Assembly: GCA_026874595.1 (NCBI GenBank)
Contig: CM049320.1
Location: forward strand, 53,655,070-53,719,069
Length of the DNA stretch: 64,000 bases
Reading direction: 5' to 3'
DNA from: Sipunculus nudus
Lineage: Eukaryota > Annelida > Sipuncula > Golfingiida > Sipunculidae
The notes below the pieces were generated by a model. That model was not told where the DNA came from and searched no databases. It was given only the letters and a program-made list of their open reading frames with translations. Made by a program: the position numbers and the translations under genes. Below, piece by piece: positions 46,120 to 59,316 of this stretch; position 1 is the stretch's first letter, and every line of letters begins with the position of its first letter.

Positions 46120-47380
46120 AAACCATAAAATGAAAAAAAAACAGGTGAGGGATGGAGCGTTTGTTTGATTAGTCCTATATTTAAACACTTAGGAGGTGAT
46201 TGTAGTCTATTTAGTTCATGCTAGATGCTGTCATCGTCCAGTGGACATGGTGCATTAGGCACTGACTTGAGATAATAAGCAATTTGATTAACCTTTGGCT
46301 TGTTCGTTGAATCCTTAACTAGTGTTGGTCAATAATCATTGCAGTAGTGCTTGACCAGTTTACACAATATGTAAGGCAAGATATTTTCATCTGAGGCTAG
46401 ACATTGGCGCTGCAGTGCTGCTGATGTATGAGTACTTCAGAGGTAGACAGTCTGATTGTCATAACCTCTGATATGGTGCTACAGACCGTATATTGGGCCC
46501 TGTTTGTAATATAACAATGCATTATAATGCATTCTTAGTAGGACTACTATGGCTTGGCCAAACCTTGTTGAGTGATTTTCATGTATAATAAACACCAGCT
46601 TAAGATAAATTATAATGGACTAATATAGCGAGATGAAATGAAATAGTGTTAGGCAGGAAATACACACAACTTCCGTGTTTTGATGAACAGGAACAGGTTG
46701 AATTTGTTACAAGCAAGAGGTACTTATTCACATTGTATGTCTGTCATTAGTAGATATATTGATATACATATAAATTACTTGGTTTATGTTGGATCGAACA
46801 GGAACTTATTGTAATTAATTATTCTTAATTGCACCAATCATTCCTTTAATGGTATTGTGATTCAGTATTAATCAAACCTTACTCGTTTTTCTATTAAAAC
46901 GGTGCTTAACGTTAAAGTGTTCATTTAATTTTCTGTTGAACATTGTGTATAATGTATAACTAAATGTTAAGGATAATTTCTTTAAATATGGTGAATATAA
47001 ACCTATCGGAACTGGTTTTATGTTCTCCTGTTCTACTTATTGTGAGAGAAACCTCTTATATGCCGAGGCTTTAAGTCTGTAAAATTTTAAATTTAAAGAA
47101 AATCGTTGGTAAATTACTGGGACAAGTTAACGCCACAGTACTTCAAACCCATACAAAGCATGTCAATACACAGTGTTAGCCTTATGAGCTTTTCGGTCTA
47201 GAAAAGTGTAGGGAATTGCATGTAATAAATATGTAAAATTATGTTTGGATGGGGGAAAAATTTTTATTGTAATATATTGGGTTTTTTTATTCTATGGCGA
47301 TATAAAGAAACAAGTGTAAAGAAAGTATTAACATTAGCACGCATATATTTAACATATATTTATATATGTGTGTCTGTATA
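46120..47380. other. No feature recognised
   Basis: AT-rich. A CAGTGGAC motif is shared with 8,515 in the hAT-like insertion, and both lie near AGTA-rich stretches. No gene recognised. Confidence 0.4.
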
Positions 47381-47389
47381 TTATAAAAT

Positions 47390-47498
47390 ATTTTGGATCA
47401 TGGTCACATTAGCAAATTTATCTTTCATGTTAAATTTTTTTTTTGCCAAAATGTATGTCAACATTTTAAAGATGGCCATGTATTGACAGGGGTTGTTT

Positions 47499-47552
<54 letters not shown>

Positions 47553-47910
47553 CCGGACAGTTTATACTACCAGTATTTTCATTTATAATCATGAGGCCTT
47601 GTACGATATGTAAAATTTTAACAGTAAAAAAATAATTAAATTATTTATATATGTTTTGAAAGTATATATTTTATCAAATTTGTAGATATGCTTTCAGTTG
47701 TCGTACAAACAAGAAAAAAATACCTATAAATACAATGTATTTTTTAGCGGATATACAGCTTACAAGGTAAATCTGTTATGCCAATGTTCCTGACAGCACA
47801 ATCTTTTAGCAATCTTTCTTGACGGTTGATTTCCTAAAGATACTCAGCAATGTTTGTCCTATAACACTTTAGATCACGGGCACATTAGCAAATTAATAAT
47901 TCATGTAAAT
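47390..47910 (+). repeat. Direct repeat of about 50 bp, 475 bp apart, around a TA array
   Basis: TTTGGATCATGGTCACATTAGCAAATTTATC---TTCATGTTAAAT (47,392-47,434) and TTAGATCACGGGCACATTAGCAAATTAATAA-TTCATGTAAAT (47,868-47,909). The (TA)n array 47,502-47,550 lies between them. Confidence 0.7.
47502..47550. repeat. (TA)n microsatellite
   Basis: Forty-nine bases of pure TA. Confidence 0.95.
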
Positions 47911-47919
47911 GTTATTGTC

Positions 47920-50900
47920 ATTTACATATATACAATACAATTTACATATTATTATGCTCACACTGAAATCTGGAATGCTACGTATAACACGATACAGCGC
48001 AATCAAAACATACCCACAGCTAGTCGATGTGTTCAAACTTTGCTTGATCTGTGTTCGTAGATAAAGAGTCTATTTATAGTGAAGGCTTTCTGCTACTAAC
48101 ACTCAAACACCCATGACCTAAGCCAGTTATTGCGTCTAGGTACGTCAATGATTGAGAACCCGATACAGACCCAACTCTCTCAGAGCATGGCACTCCAATT
48201 ACATATAACAAGAGATTTGTGCATATGATCACAGTTAAATGGCATAGATGATTATTAACATAAAAACACAGGGGTGAACATAAAACCACAGGGGTCACAG
48301 GTGTGATGAAACCACTGCCTGCCTGGATGGTAGGTAAAATATTTATCATAAAAACATAAATAATTGTCGATGTATAATAATGGAAGCCCTAGCTTCGGAG
48401 AAACATGTAATGGCATGAAATATAGTTTAAAACCATAGTTTACAAAAACAATCAAGCTAACGAATTAGTATTTTGATTGTTCTGAAAATGAGCTTACAAA
48501 GCATGCACTGACGAAAACGCGTTCTACTGATGAAGAGATAAAAATTTGCTTTCTTTTTTTTAAGTGATGGCATATAAGGTTTATCGTTCTTACATATGAC
48601 TATTTATTTTTCTTTGAGTTAATGTTTTACATACAGCCAGTAATATATATATATATGTATGATTTAAAGACATGACGTTGATGAATATAGACTTCGATAG
48701 AAAAGGAAGCGGACACTTAGTCGACTGTTAGGTGTTATCATCACGTATTACCGGTTTTCGACTGCTTTTTATATGTGGCTGCGACAAGTGACATAAGGTG
48801 AGATAGTATAGATGAAATATGGCATGATTCATGTCCACTTGAACTAGACACTTCCCAGGAAAGCATGGGGTATCTTAATACCCTTGCAAAATTATGTTTG
48901 TGAGCTTTTTATTGTTAAAGTATGTTTACAGAGGAAAACTTGTTAAAAGTGATATTGCGATGTAATAAAAATCATAGATTATCTATACATTTAATTCTGC
49001 ATTAAGTTAGAGGAGTATTCATATAAGAAATTTTGTTCACTTCGGTCATTTATTGTTCACCGGTTCCAATAAGCTAGAAAATTAGTATAGAACATTAATT
49101 GTATCATATGGTATATAGAAATAGATAGAACGATTCAGGAATAATTTACAGTATAATACAAAAAGAGTCAAATATCATACAGCAATAAACACATAGGTAA
49201 ATGTCCATGCTTATTTTCACAATTTTCTTAGCATTAATTAATCCTTATTTTACTTAATTAAGATCATATAAAATATATTATCAATATGCTTATACAAACA
49301 TTCGCATATATTTGCAAGTGTTCCCTGTGGACCCGATGTACCCACAATGGAACTGCTGAACCAAAACTGAAATCTGACACGTGTTAAGTACGCCGGTACC
49401 TATGGAGGTACATTGGCACCAGCAAAAAAGATGGAGGACGCAGGAAGCTTTTGCTCACAACAGACTGATTTATTTACTATTCATCACAGATAACGTTAGA
49501 ATATTTATGACGCAGCTGTCTCTTAAGAGATTTATGAATCCCAAGAGCGATCACGAGCTGATCGTATGACCACTTCACACATGCTATCAGCAATATGTAC
49601 AGATTTTACTGATATTCACATACTGTTATTATACATTTCCAAAAGAGGACTGAACGACAATTCAAGTTATTACATATGCATGCACCCAGCTTATTTTAAT
49701 TTAAAAAAAAAAAATAGGTTTGTGTACAATATTTTGGATTACTTAAATCAATGTCACAACGAGTATTAATTAAAATATGCTGTACTTTTGGTCATACATG
49801 AATCAAGGTAAAAGCAAAACAGGCAGATGGACACATGTTGAGGGAAATAATGTAAAGACTATAAAGTAGATTTTAGAAAAAAAATATATTTGATGAGCCC
49901 CTCTTTGCTCAGAATCTTACCCTTCAGGGTTTCATTTTCAATATCTACCAATACATAATAATACTCCATATATGTTTTCTAAAAGAAGTGAATCAAATGA
50001 ATCCACATTAAGCTTTTCAACAAGTGTATAATGTATAACATCACTCAAACCTGCGTCGTTTTAATGTGTGTGAATTATGTTACAATAATAAAAATTAAAT
50101 ATTATTGTTATTCTTCTTCTTCCTCTGATTATTATAATAATAATTATTATTATTATTAGAAATGTTATGGACAATATTATCTTTATGTTTCATGTTATGA
50201 TAAAGCAACCCCGAATAAGGAATAGGTAAACAACACATGACATTATAAATTCTTAAATTTCAAAAGGAACATTCATTTTTTATGTTTCTTATTGTGAATT
50301 AAATGAGAGGCTCCTTGATCAGCTTATGTTTATTTGAGAGTGAGATTTTTTTAAATAACTTTTCTGGATCCTAATTCTATATGTATCCAATATTTTGGCC
50401 TTCATTTTTGCGCAGCAAAGGCATGACTGAGACAGCCGAGAAATATAGATCTAACATACCGTAGAAAAGCATCACATCCCTAAGCACTTTTGTTAGGAAA
50501 ATACCCCAGCCATTTTTTTGTCTCTTTCTGATCTTTATATTTTTCAACATATATATGTCAATACATTTGTGACTGTATAGTGTGGTGATTGAACTAAGAT
50601 GCTCCTTCTGAATACTCGGCAAGTCACTTGGCATATTATGGGGGAAAATCATTCTCATAACTGCATACAATACGTTTAATTAGTCTAGATAATCCGAATA
50701 GCTAGTACTTCAGTACATGAGTACTTGGGTACTAGGGTACCTGGGGACTTTTGCACTTGGCTACATATGTTCTTATGGAGTATTGAGCGCAACCAAGATA
50801 TAGAGACCTCACGATCGGACCCTTGTGATAAACAAGCAAAATGACGTTGATTTGCGTAGTTTATTGATAATTTGTCTACATAATTAAATAGTCACTTATA

Positions 50901-51330
50901 TACAATCTTACAGAATGATTACGATTAATATTAGCTACTTTTGCAAATAGTTAAATACGGAAACGTTTAAATACTCATAAAAATGCATATAATCTATTTA
51001 AATCTGACCTGACTAAAACATTGCCCTTTTAAGCCCCTTTCTCATAGACGGAAATGATTTCCCTACTTGGACAGATGAATTAGGATTGAAGAAGAACTTC
51101 TTACATGTCGGCACACATCTAACACCGTTCACACAGCCAACGCCGCTTACAGGTTTCGGGGAAAAACGTATATACCCGGGGCATTCTGCAACTTTCTGAA
51201 TGACACTCGGATTTTATACTTATATACTAACATTTGAGTTTATTCTCCACATGGTGATCCAACGTTCCCAACTAATGTATGGCCGTATTGTCCAAAAGTG
51301 AATGGGATATGATCCCTGGACTGGTCAACA
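47920..51330. other. Mostly unassigned AT-rich sequence
   Basis: No gene recognised. There is a small tandem AAAACACAGGGGTGAACAT/AAAACCACAGGGGTCACAG at 48,261-48,300, a (TTA/ATT)n run near 50,128-50,158, and a hAT-end-like stretch of GTACTTGGGTACTAGGGTACC motifs at 50,700-50,760. A 97-codon minus-strand frame (50,377-50,670) has no recognisable motif. Confidence 0.4.
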
Positions 51331-51334
51331 CACA

Positions 51335-51336
<2 letters not shown>

Positions 51337-51423
<87 letters not shown>

Positions 51424-51475
51424 TATATTAACATTTATATATAGTAGCTATATATATATATATATATATATATAT
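51337..51475. repeat. (TA)n microsatellite, two blocks
   Basis: 93 bp of TA (51,337-51,429) and a second block at 51,449-51,475 separated by TTAACATTTATATATAGTAGC. Confidence 0.95.
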
Positions 51476-51599
51476 CATATTTTGCATTTGAAAGAGCACT
51501 GACATTTCATTAAGAGAGCAGCTTGTAGCTAGCTAGTGGAACATACTATTAGAGCTGGTAACATTGAGCAAAGTAAAGCAGCTTATAGAACAGGCAGCT

Positions 51600-52570
51600 A
51601 AATTGAAACAGCGTTGTAAAAGTTCAGACAGATATTTGGAAAGCTATTAACAAATAAGAAGTAATATGTGTCATTCTACTTGAATTGAGTGCAGCTTTGA
51701 CATTGTTTATAACTATTTGTTGTTCAATATATGGACGGTATAACGGTAGTATAAGTAGGGGATGTAACAGCAGGAGAGGTGTTTGCTAAAGTGAATATCA
51801 GGGGTCTTTACTAGGACGGTTTTATATAATTTTTTACACAGCGTCCATAGGATATATTGGTCGGGCAGATAATGTTAATGTAATGTGTTATGCTGATGAC
51901 ACATAATTAAATCTGTCATTTAAATCCACAAGCGAGTAGGAATAATGTTATCGCGAAATTTGAAAAACTGTGTTAGAGACATCATACTCTCAATGAGGAC
52001 ACTTTTTTTTAAAACTTAATGAAGAAAAACAATGATATGAATACAATTGCAGTTAAATAAAACTAGTGAATTTGCATTTCTGATAAGTAAATATAACATC
52101 TCAAAGTAACCTGTTGTGAGAAATTAAGGATACTATATAGACAGACAAATAAAACGCAAATTACATAAAAACAGACTATATTTACAAACCTTAACTTATT
52201 ACCTGACACTGAAAAATATTAAAAGAGTTAAACAATAAAAAACAACATCAGTTTTTCAAATTTAAATTGAGGCCCTTAAATTCCTTGCCCCCATGAGTAT
52301 TACATCCGCCTTTTGCTAGATGCACATGAATGTTATATATCAAAACTACAGTTGATTCAGAATATGGTAGCCAGTACAGTATATGAGAGAATCTCTTCTG
52401 TGCTTCAGTGTTTGTAATATTTATTTATACCCTTGACGCAAAAGTCTCGTTTGCATTGCTATACCTTATGTTTTCAAGAACTTTGAAATATATAATTAAT
52501 GAAAGGCTGTTAATACCACCGCCATTAAATCATTAGAGGTGCTTCACCGGCTCATGGTAAGAGTTTAATA
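51600..52570 (+). pseudogene. LINE reverse transcriptase relic, unrelated copy
   Basis: Broken plus-strand frames give ELSAAFDIV around 51,690 (canonical DLSAAFDTVDH), YQGSLLG around 51,800 (canonical PQGSVLG), and CYADDT with the catalytic YADD at 51,889-51,900. LKLNEEK-like residues lie near 52,015 and ISKLQLIQNMVAS at about 52,340 (canonical IKKLQ-VQNAAAR). These occur in the proper order for a CR1/L2/Rex-type reverse transcriptase and its C-terminal region. Frameshifts are frequent, so it is inactive. It is not a copy of the LINE in the tandem array, since its landmarks differ (YADDT rather than YADDI, SAAFD preserved). Confidence 0.75.
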
Positions 52571-52983
52571 AATTAGCTCCTTCTTTGAAACACACTCTTC
52601 GGTTATTCATTAAGGATATAATATGGCAATAGGATGATGCACTTTTGTACTCTTACTCTCTGAAGCATGTGGAGGTCATACTAAAAATCATACCTGTAGG
52701 GTATAGGCCAGAAAAGATAAATAAGCTGATAGCCTATGTTTACTCTTTTTGTTTTTACGGATTATTAATATGGCGATATTTTTTATCAAAGGCGTCTCTT
52801 TTGTACTAGGTACTGATTCACGCTACCAGACTAATGATATGATATTATACGTCACATCCCTGTACCACAACAGAGTTTGCATGACAACATGCACTTTATC
52901 AGTTGATACATCACTTGCTCCAAGATAAATGTCTACCTTAGCGGCTATTACCCTGTCCAAACGGTATGTTTTATATGTATTTG

Positions 52984-52984
<1 letters not shown>
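52571..52984. other. No feature recognised
   Basis: AT-rich remainder after the LINE relic; nothing identifiable. Confidence 0.4.
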
Positions 52985-53036
<52 letters not shown>

Positions 53037-53051
53037 CATATATATTATATA

Positions 53052-53111
<60 letters not shown>
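52985..53111. repeat. (TA)n microsatellite with TTATA interruptions
   Basis: About 127 bp. Interruptions at 53,031-53,064. Confidence 0.95.
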
Positions 53112-53113
<2 letters not shown>

Positions 53114-53483
53114 TACGTGGAATATATCTATCCTTCCTTTTTTAGCTTAAACCACCTACCTTTGTCCGCCTATTTGTTACAAATTATTTTTTCAGGCTTC
53201 AGACCGCCTGATATATTTATAAAGAAAATATTCTGATGAAATAAAGGAATATTACTTGACGACGTTTTCAAGTCTATTTTGCACAGCATCGCTGAACCTT
53301 GTGCGGCAACAGCCATATCAAAATAGCGAAAGTTGGTATGACGCATCAGAAGCGCAAATGTGCCTAGGGTTGGTGTGTCAAGTGTTTGCTAATGTAGACC
53401 AGGCTGAGAATCTTAACCAGACCCAGCGACCTTTTATTTTGGAAAGAGCATCATGTACAAAAATAAGTAAACGGGTTAAAGCG

Positions 53484-53590
53484 GTGGCGTTTGCAAAATA
53501 TGTGCATATTAAGATATTGTGAATTCTTAATATGTGCAAAATAAGGTTTACGGAGATGGAATACTAGTCTTTGTATTGGTATATGTTTCA
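53484..53590 (+). repeat. Left arm of a long-range inverted repeat
   Basis: GTGAATTCTTAATATGTGCA and GGTTTACGGAGATGGAATAC here match, in reverse complement, GTGAATTCTTAATATGGACA and GGTTTGCGGAGATGGAATAC at 60,225-60,276. Weaker matching extends on both sides for a total of about 100 bp. Confidence 0.8.
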
Positions 53591-54013
53591 TTTCTCGGTA
53601 AAAGCGGAAATAAGGGTATTGCTATTCATGTCAACCACAAGGTAGTGTGACCTCATTTCAATTATTTTCTTTGTAAGACGAAGTCCACGTTCAGGTGATT
53701 AGAATGATATGATCAATTTTAAGTCGGATAAATTAGAGCCTCATTGACCAAAAAAAATATTTCAATAACTCAATAACTAACAGTGACATTTGTTGAATGA
53801 TAAAGGTTAGAATTAGCTGTTTATGGTCTAAGATTAATTAATTAAGACGAATTCGACGTTCAGGTGATTCAAATAATATATTTTTTTCAGGTTATATTTT
53901 TTTAATCACATGACCAATTATGGTATCAGCTCCAATTCAGTGTTTGTCATTACAGGCGCATTGACATGACGGCAACATTATGTGACGTCATAAAGGTTTG
54001 ACCACAATTTCTG

Positions 54014-54125
54014 GGAATAAATAATGCAAACAACCAGGCATATACGGATGTATTTATATTTGAAATGTGGTCACACGGTGGTGTCACAATATTTTATTCG
54101 ACCATTATTATGGGTTTGTAATGCA

Positions 54126-54173
<48 letters not shown>

Positions 54174-54330
54174 TATAGAATGTGGTCACTTGGTTTATAT
54201 ATAATATTATATTTTATTACATTATATTAACATAAGATCCCATGGTGTGCCCCCATTTGGAAGGAATAAATAAAAGCCATATTAATGCATATTCAAATGT
54301 ATTTATATTTAGAAATGTGGTCACACATGC
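54014..54330 (+). repeat. Two-copy direct repeat with a TA array between
   Basis: GGAATAAATAA, then AATGTATTTATATTTNGAAATGTGGTCACAC, occurs at 54,014-54,077 and 54,261-54,324, about 247 bp apart. The TA array 54,135-54,170 lies between the copies. Confidence 0.75.
54135..54170. repeat. (TA)n microsatellite after poly-A
   Basis: A9 followed by 36 bases of TA. Confidence 0.94.
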
Positions 54331-54519
54331 CGTGACTACATTTTGAAAAACTAGGTCTAGATATGACATTTGATCAATTATTATAATCGGTTCTGGAGAT
54401 TTCGGAAAACAAATTTATTTTCATAATGGCGAGCCCTAATTTGCATATTAGAAAAAATAAATTAAAATTTATCACATATCCTTATTATAGTTTTTATATT
54501 AATCTTAATTCATAACAAG

Positions 54520-56080
54520 TGACCCATGGGTCGTGACGCTCAGCTGACATGCATGAGTCAATGGCTTAATTTTTACAACTGGGAGGGGCAGGAAGATTTG
54601 TAGGCATAAAGCACATTACTTTCAGGGCAAAATAGTGATACTAGGCATGACTGAACATTTGCGACTAGTTCAAACAGTGAAATTAATATATATCGAGAAC
54701 ACAGCTTGCAGAATATAGATCACCATGATCTTATTTAAGGTTTGCAAGGATTTTGTTCAGCTGAGCTAAAAGAACATTCTAGGTCCAGTGGTTATGATTT
54801 GTGCCCTGCTTTGGTATCAACATTTTAAAATTATTCTGCGGGGTATTATAATCCCCATAGCTCGGAGAATATGAGTAACAGATACCTGCTAGGATGTCAG
54901 GTTAGAAGATTCTAGGTCAAGTGGTTACGATTTGTGCCCTGCTGACGGACGACCGCATCTGAAAGTCCCAAATATAGAGAAAAAAAATGCTTAAAAATTC
55001 ATTAAATCCCGGTGGCGCCACAAGTCTGCAGGAACTGATGAAACACTCCTTGACCAATATGCATGCTAAGAATCATGGTGATCAAAGCCTTGGTTGTTCA
55101 GATAAAGGTACTTTTGTATCAATGTTTTAATAATTCCGGGGGTATTTCTGAGTCCCATAGCTCAAAGAATATGTGTAACAGAGACCTAATTCCAGGTTCC
55201 TGAGAGAACTTTTCAGAAACTCCAAGGACGTCAAGGAAACTGATTCTAGGGCCAATGTTTATTTATTTGTGATATGCTTTATTATCAAATTTTCAATTAT
55301 TTCCGGGGGAAATTATAAGCCCAACAGCTTATGAGTAACAGAGACCTAATTTCAGACACCAACCTCCCAGGATGTCAAGTTAGAAGATTCTAGGTCAAGT
55401 GGTTACGATTTGCCCCCTGTTAACGGACGACCGCATCATCAAAGGTCTCAAAAATAGAGAAAATATGCTTAAAAATTCGAAAAAAAACATGATCAATATA
55501 CATGCAAAGAATCATCAGTTCTTCAAATACTGGAACTTTGGTATCAAATTTTCAATTATTCTGAGGGGTATTTTGAGCCCCATAGCTTGAAGGATATGGG
55601 TGACAAAGACCTAATTTCAAGTTTCTGAAGAGACAATTTTGGACATCCATGGATGTCAAGTTAGAAGATTCTAAGTTGAATGGTTGCGATTTGTTCCCTT
55701 TTGACAGAGGACTTCGTCTTTGAAGGTCTCAAAAGTAGAGATAAAATGAGTAAAAATTTTTAAAAAATCAGGTGGCGCCACCAGTCTCCTGAAACTGATG
55801 AAACACTTCATCATCAATCAGCATGCAAAGAATCATGCTGTCAATGCATAAGTTGTTCAGATACTGGAGCATTTGTATTAAATTTTCAATTATTTGGCAG
55901 GTGTACTTCTGAGTCCCTTAGCTCGGAGAAAATCGGTAACAGACCTAATTTCAGGTTTCCAAGGAGATTTTCCATGGGATTCCCGAATGTCAAGTTAGAA
56001 GATTCCAGGTCCAGCGGTTACGATTTGTGCCCTGCAAATGGACATTCGGACGGCCGGAAGGTCGTACGATCATGTGTAAC
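54520..56080 (+). mobile_element. Family G array (copy 4), several tandem units
   Basis: The 5' part matches 41,860-42,120. At least five internal units then follow. Each has TTCTAGGTC-AGTGGTTACGATTTG-CCCTG (near 54,779, 54,912, 55,390, 55,670 and 56,000), AGTCCCATAGCTC--AGAATATG and ACCTAATTTCAGGTT. GGTGGCGCCACCAGTC-type junctions occur near 55,012 and 55,772. A GGACATTCGGACGGCCGG stretch closes it. The terminal hairpin is missing here. Confidence 0.7.
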
Positions 56081-56472
56081 AAACTGCTATGGTGCAGGTA
56101 GGGCAAACGTTTGTTTACTTTGGACTTTAACAAACCCTTCGATGATAATATTTGCATAATTTGATGTTTCATTCTATTGATGAACTCAAATATTATTTTT
56201 TGTCGTCATTTGCAAAGATTCAATGAACGATTCCAAAAAAACTACTTGCAAAATGTTGCCTTACTCTTATTCGACACATTCAGCAATACGTACAAAAAGT
56301 ATGTAAAATGCAGATATATATCGTATACTGTGGGGTAAACACTACTTCTTTTCAAACGTTTGACTCCAGGTATGAAAAGGTACATGTAAATTTTCATTTT
56401 AATTAATTTTCAGTAGAAAAAGTTATATGGTCTTGGCAATAAATAAACCCTAATAATGAGAGAATTTACAGG
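56080..56472. other. Target region of the piggyBac insertion
   Basis: AT-rich sequence, no gene recognised. Confidence 0.45.
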
Positions 56473-56476
56473 TTAA

Positions 56477-56491
56477 CCTTCATAAGTACAC
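56477..56491 (+). repeat. piggyBac left terminal inverted repeat
   Basis: CCTTCATAAGTACAC directly after TTAA. Differs from the other end at two positions. Confidence 0.9.
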
Positions 56492-57360
56492 GACGGAAAA
56501 CTAATCAATCCGTACACCTGGGGTCCATCTGGACCCAGAAGATATGTCTATTTACTCTATGCTTAATGTATACCATAGTTATTTGCTTGATTAATATGGA
56601 CCTTTTAGTCCAATATAGGAAAGAAAATATCACATCTGGGGGAAAAAATGCTATAATTGGCAGATAACAAGAACACGTTTTACAAGAATTACATATTTTT
56701 GTCTTAATTGGCAGAATTTCTTCTCCGTTTGTTCAGCCAAGCACATCAGCACTATTAATTTATGACATTTAATGTGTTCCCATGTAAAATAAAACATGAT
56801 ATATCTGTGGAAATAACAAAGTTCAGATGTTTTACCTGAGAATTACAAAAAGAAATGGCAATGGGGTCCAACTGGACCCCAAACAAACAATGTAAAAAAG
56901 AATAACATTTAACAATTTGAGTCATAATTTCAAAAGACGAAAATTGACATAATAATTTGTAGTCAACTTTTTTAAAACCTTCTCATCCGTTTCTTCCAAG
57001 AAACCCATTACAATTTACACGTAATACCAAAATAACATGTTTTTTTTTTCTTCTTTGGCAAAGTTTTTTCAATGGTATCATAATAATTAGTTTTTACATT
57101 CCTGGTATTGACATTTAAAATAAAACATATCTATGGAAATAATATACCAATTCTGTAGCTAAAATTTACACATTGAATGAAAACAGCAATGCCAACCCAA
57201 TAATTGATAAATAGATAAATTGACAAAAGGAAAAAAAAAACAGGAATGAACTCCTGCAAGTCTTATTTATCTCTAGCATCAATGACACTCATATAATAGA
57301 TCCAGTGTTGAGTTTCAAAAGTCTCAAATTAAATAAAAAATGGAAGTAAAATGCTTCGAG

Positions 57361-59316
57361 TCATATATCTGTAGCTTCATAGACACTCATCGCATTGTAT
57401 TCTTGGGGTAGAATGATCTGCGCAGGCATGCTTGCCATATGTGGTGGGGCATTGGCGAACTTTTCTGTCTGCCTGACTGGGACAGAGGTAGCATCGTTTT
57501 TTGGTTGCTGGAGTTCCCTTGGCAGCGTGTTGGCAAACATCAAGCATACCAAGGCTACAAAATCTCGATTTCAAAGATTTCTGCATTGCCCATGGATTTT
57601 GCAGACGTTGACGCAGAAGGACATCAGCAAGCGCCTCGTCAAGAACTGCAAGAAGAAGCGGCGATGACTGAGTCGTTTCTTTATTCCCCAGTCAGGGAAG
57701 TTACAAATCCACACTAAATATGCTACGAAACCATGTTGAAAAAAAAGAACCATAGGCCACCTGTTGTTCTTCCGTTTCACGGAACAGATACAGGCGAGGT
57801 GATCCATGTTGTCGACATCTCCCCTCTTTGCATTGTAGTGTGTAATGATTTCTGGTTTATGTGCTAAACCCTCAACTGCTTGGTAATGATGCATAGTGGA
57901 AAGCAGGATCACGGCACTGTTCTTCTTTGGGTACATATGAGACCTTGGTGAGCTCACCAGCAAAGATAAAAACACAGAAGATTGTTCTTCTCTATGACGA
58001 CTAGGTTGCATTTCAGGTGGGATATTTTTTTTTGCGCAGTGTACCAACGTAGGTTAGCTGATGGGCTAAGAGGGCCTCTTCAAAGTAACGCTGGTGAAAT
58101 AGTTGTCAGCATTGACACTACGTCCTGTCCCTTACAAAGGTTGACTAAATCGTTTACCTCATGGGCCCCTCTGGTTTGGTCAGCCTGTTTCCCCAGGTAC
58201 CCCTAGCCACATAGCGGATAATTGGACACTGCATCGCAGTTCCACCATATTTTGATGCCATATTTTGCCGGCTTGCCGGCTTGTACTGTCGGAATGGACA
58301 GCGACCACGGTAGGATACCAATTGTTCATCTATTGTAATGTCGGTGCCAGGTATGTCGAATTTTGGCAGTTGTGCAGTGAGCATAGTTCACACATCCCTA
58401 AAAGCTGCCAGCTTGTCCTGAGCCCTTCGTTCAGGTCCCGTGCCGTTGTTGTCAGATCTCAGGAAACGAAGAATTATCTTGAACCTGTCATTGTTGCCCG
58501 AAATATCGGTTTCCCAGTTTTTGGATCGTGGGCTGAATGGTTAACCCCAGCGAGAATTGGAAGACCCAAAAAAGCTTTCATATCAAAAAGGGTCACGGGT
58601 TTCCAGACTTTCTTCTTTGCTAGATGGTCTTCATTCCATTGCTTGTTTACCCTAGTGGCTTTCCTGTTTGTCTCGCGCATTATGGTGTCGAGGATCTCAT
58701 TCATTATGAAGAGCTCAAAAGCTTCTGTTATGGTCTTTACCCTGCCTGGAGCCGTCACTCCAACACGGTGATGAATAAATCTTGAGGTCCTCTTCTGTGG
58801 ATTACTTGAGCCTGCAGACTCCATTCTTTCCCATTCTGTGAAGTCCTTACTTGTGGGCTTACTTGGGGACTTGCAGCACTTTCTGCCCAAGAAGGATCTT
58901 CGTGACCTTGATTGTCATCAGCTGGAGGATCTTTATCTCGCCCCCGTCCCCTACCCGGACCTCTTGCTCTCCGCCTCCCTCTTTCTCTGCTCCGCCTCCC
59001 TATTTCTCTGCTCCGCCTCTTCCCCTACCTTCATGAACCACTGTTCTTTCCCTTTCGTCTCTGTGTTGCTCTCTCCCCGTTCCTTCAGACACAGTTTGTG
59101 CATTACTTTCTTCTCCTTGGTCAAAGGTAGTTTTGTTTGTGCTTCATCAAGCTGATCAGGCTGGCTGCCCGGTTCTTCTGAATCAAAATCGGCTTTAGAC
59201 ACATGGTTTTCAGTTATAGAGGTTACTTCAGGGTTATCAATATGGTCATTATTATCGTCCTCATCCATGTCAGAGAATTCAGCATCTGAATGGTCAGAGT
59301 CACTCTCAAGAATCAT
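57361..59316 (-). pseudogene. piggyBac-type transposase pseudogene
   Basis: Cut-and-paste transposase, read right to left. An acidic N-terminus starts about 59,316 (MILESDSDHSDAEFSDMDED); just upstream GCCTCTTGTTTTATTTTCCAG/GCGC looks like a splice acceptor, so a short 5' exon may exist. Next comes the N-terminal DDE_Tnp_1_7 region (TEAFELFIMNEILDTIM, about 58,700), then FLRSDNNGTGPERRAQDKLA near 58,430. The catalytic regions are ITIDEQLVSYRGRCPFRQY (first Asp at 58,328-58,330), NADNYFTS (second Asp at 58,105-58,107) and RGDVDNMDHL...RWP (third Asp at 57,811-57,813). A C-terminal cysteine-rich domain follows (RCYLCPSQ...HACADHS...CDECL). All three catalytic aspartates survive. At least four frameshifts, a TAG at about 58,204 and a TGA at about 58,396 inactivate it. 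The coding span is about 650 codons, normal for the family. Confidence 0.93.

Noticed and set aside
930-53150. Many open frames with long YIYIYI or IYIYIY runs
   Set aside because: They translate TA microsatellites and have no coding meaning.
54500-56080. Regularly spaced repeats as a CRISPR array
   Set aside because: Units are about 330 bp and diverged, spacers are not uniform, and the DNA is eukaryotic.
57395-59155. Plus-strand frames of up to 168 codons over the piggyBac gene
   Set aside because: Shadows of the minus-strand transposase; the antisense carries all recognisable motifs.
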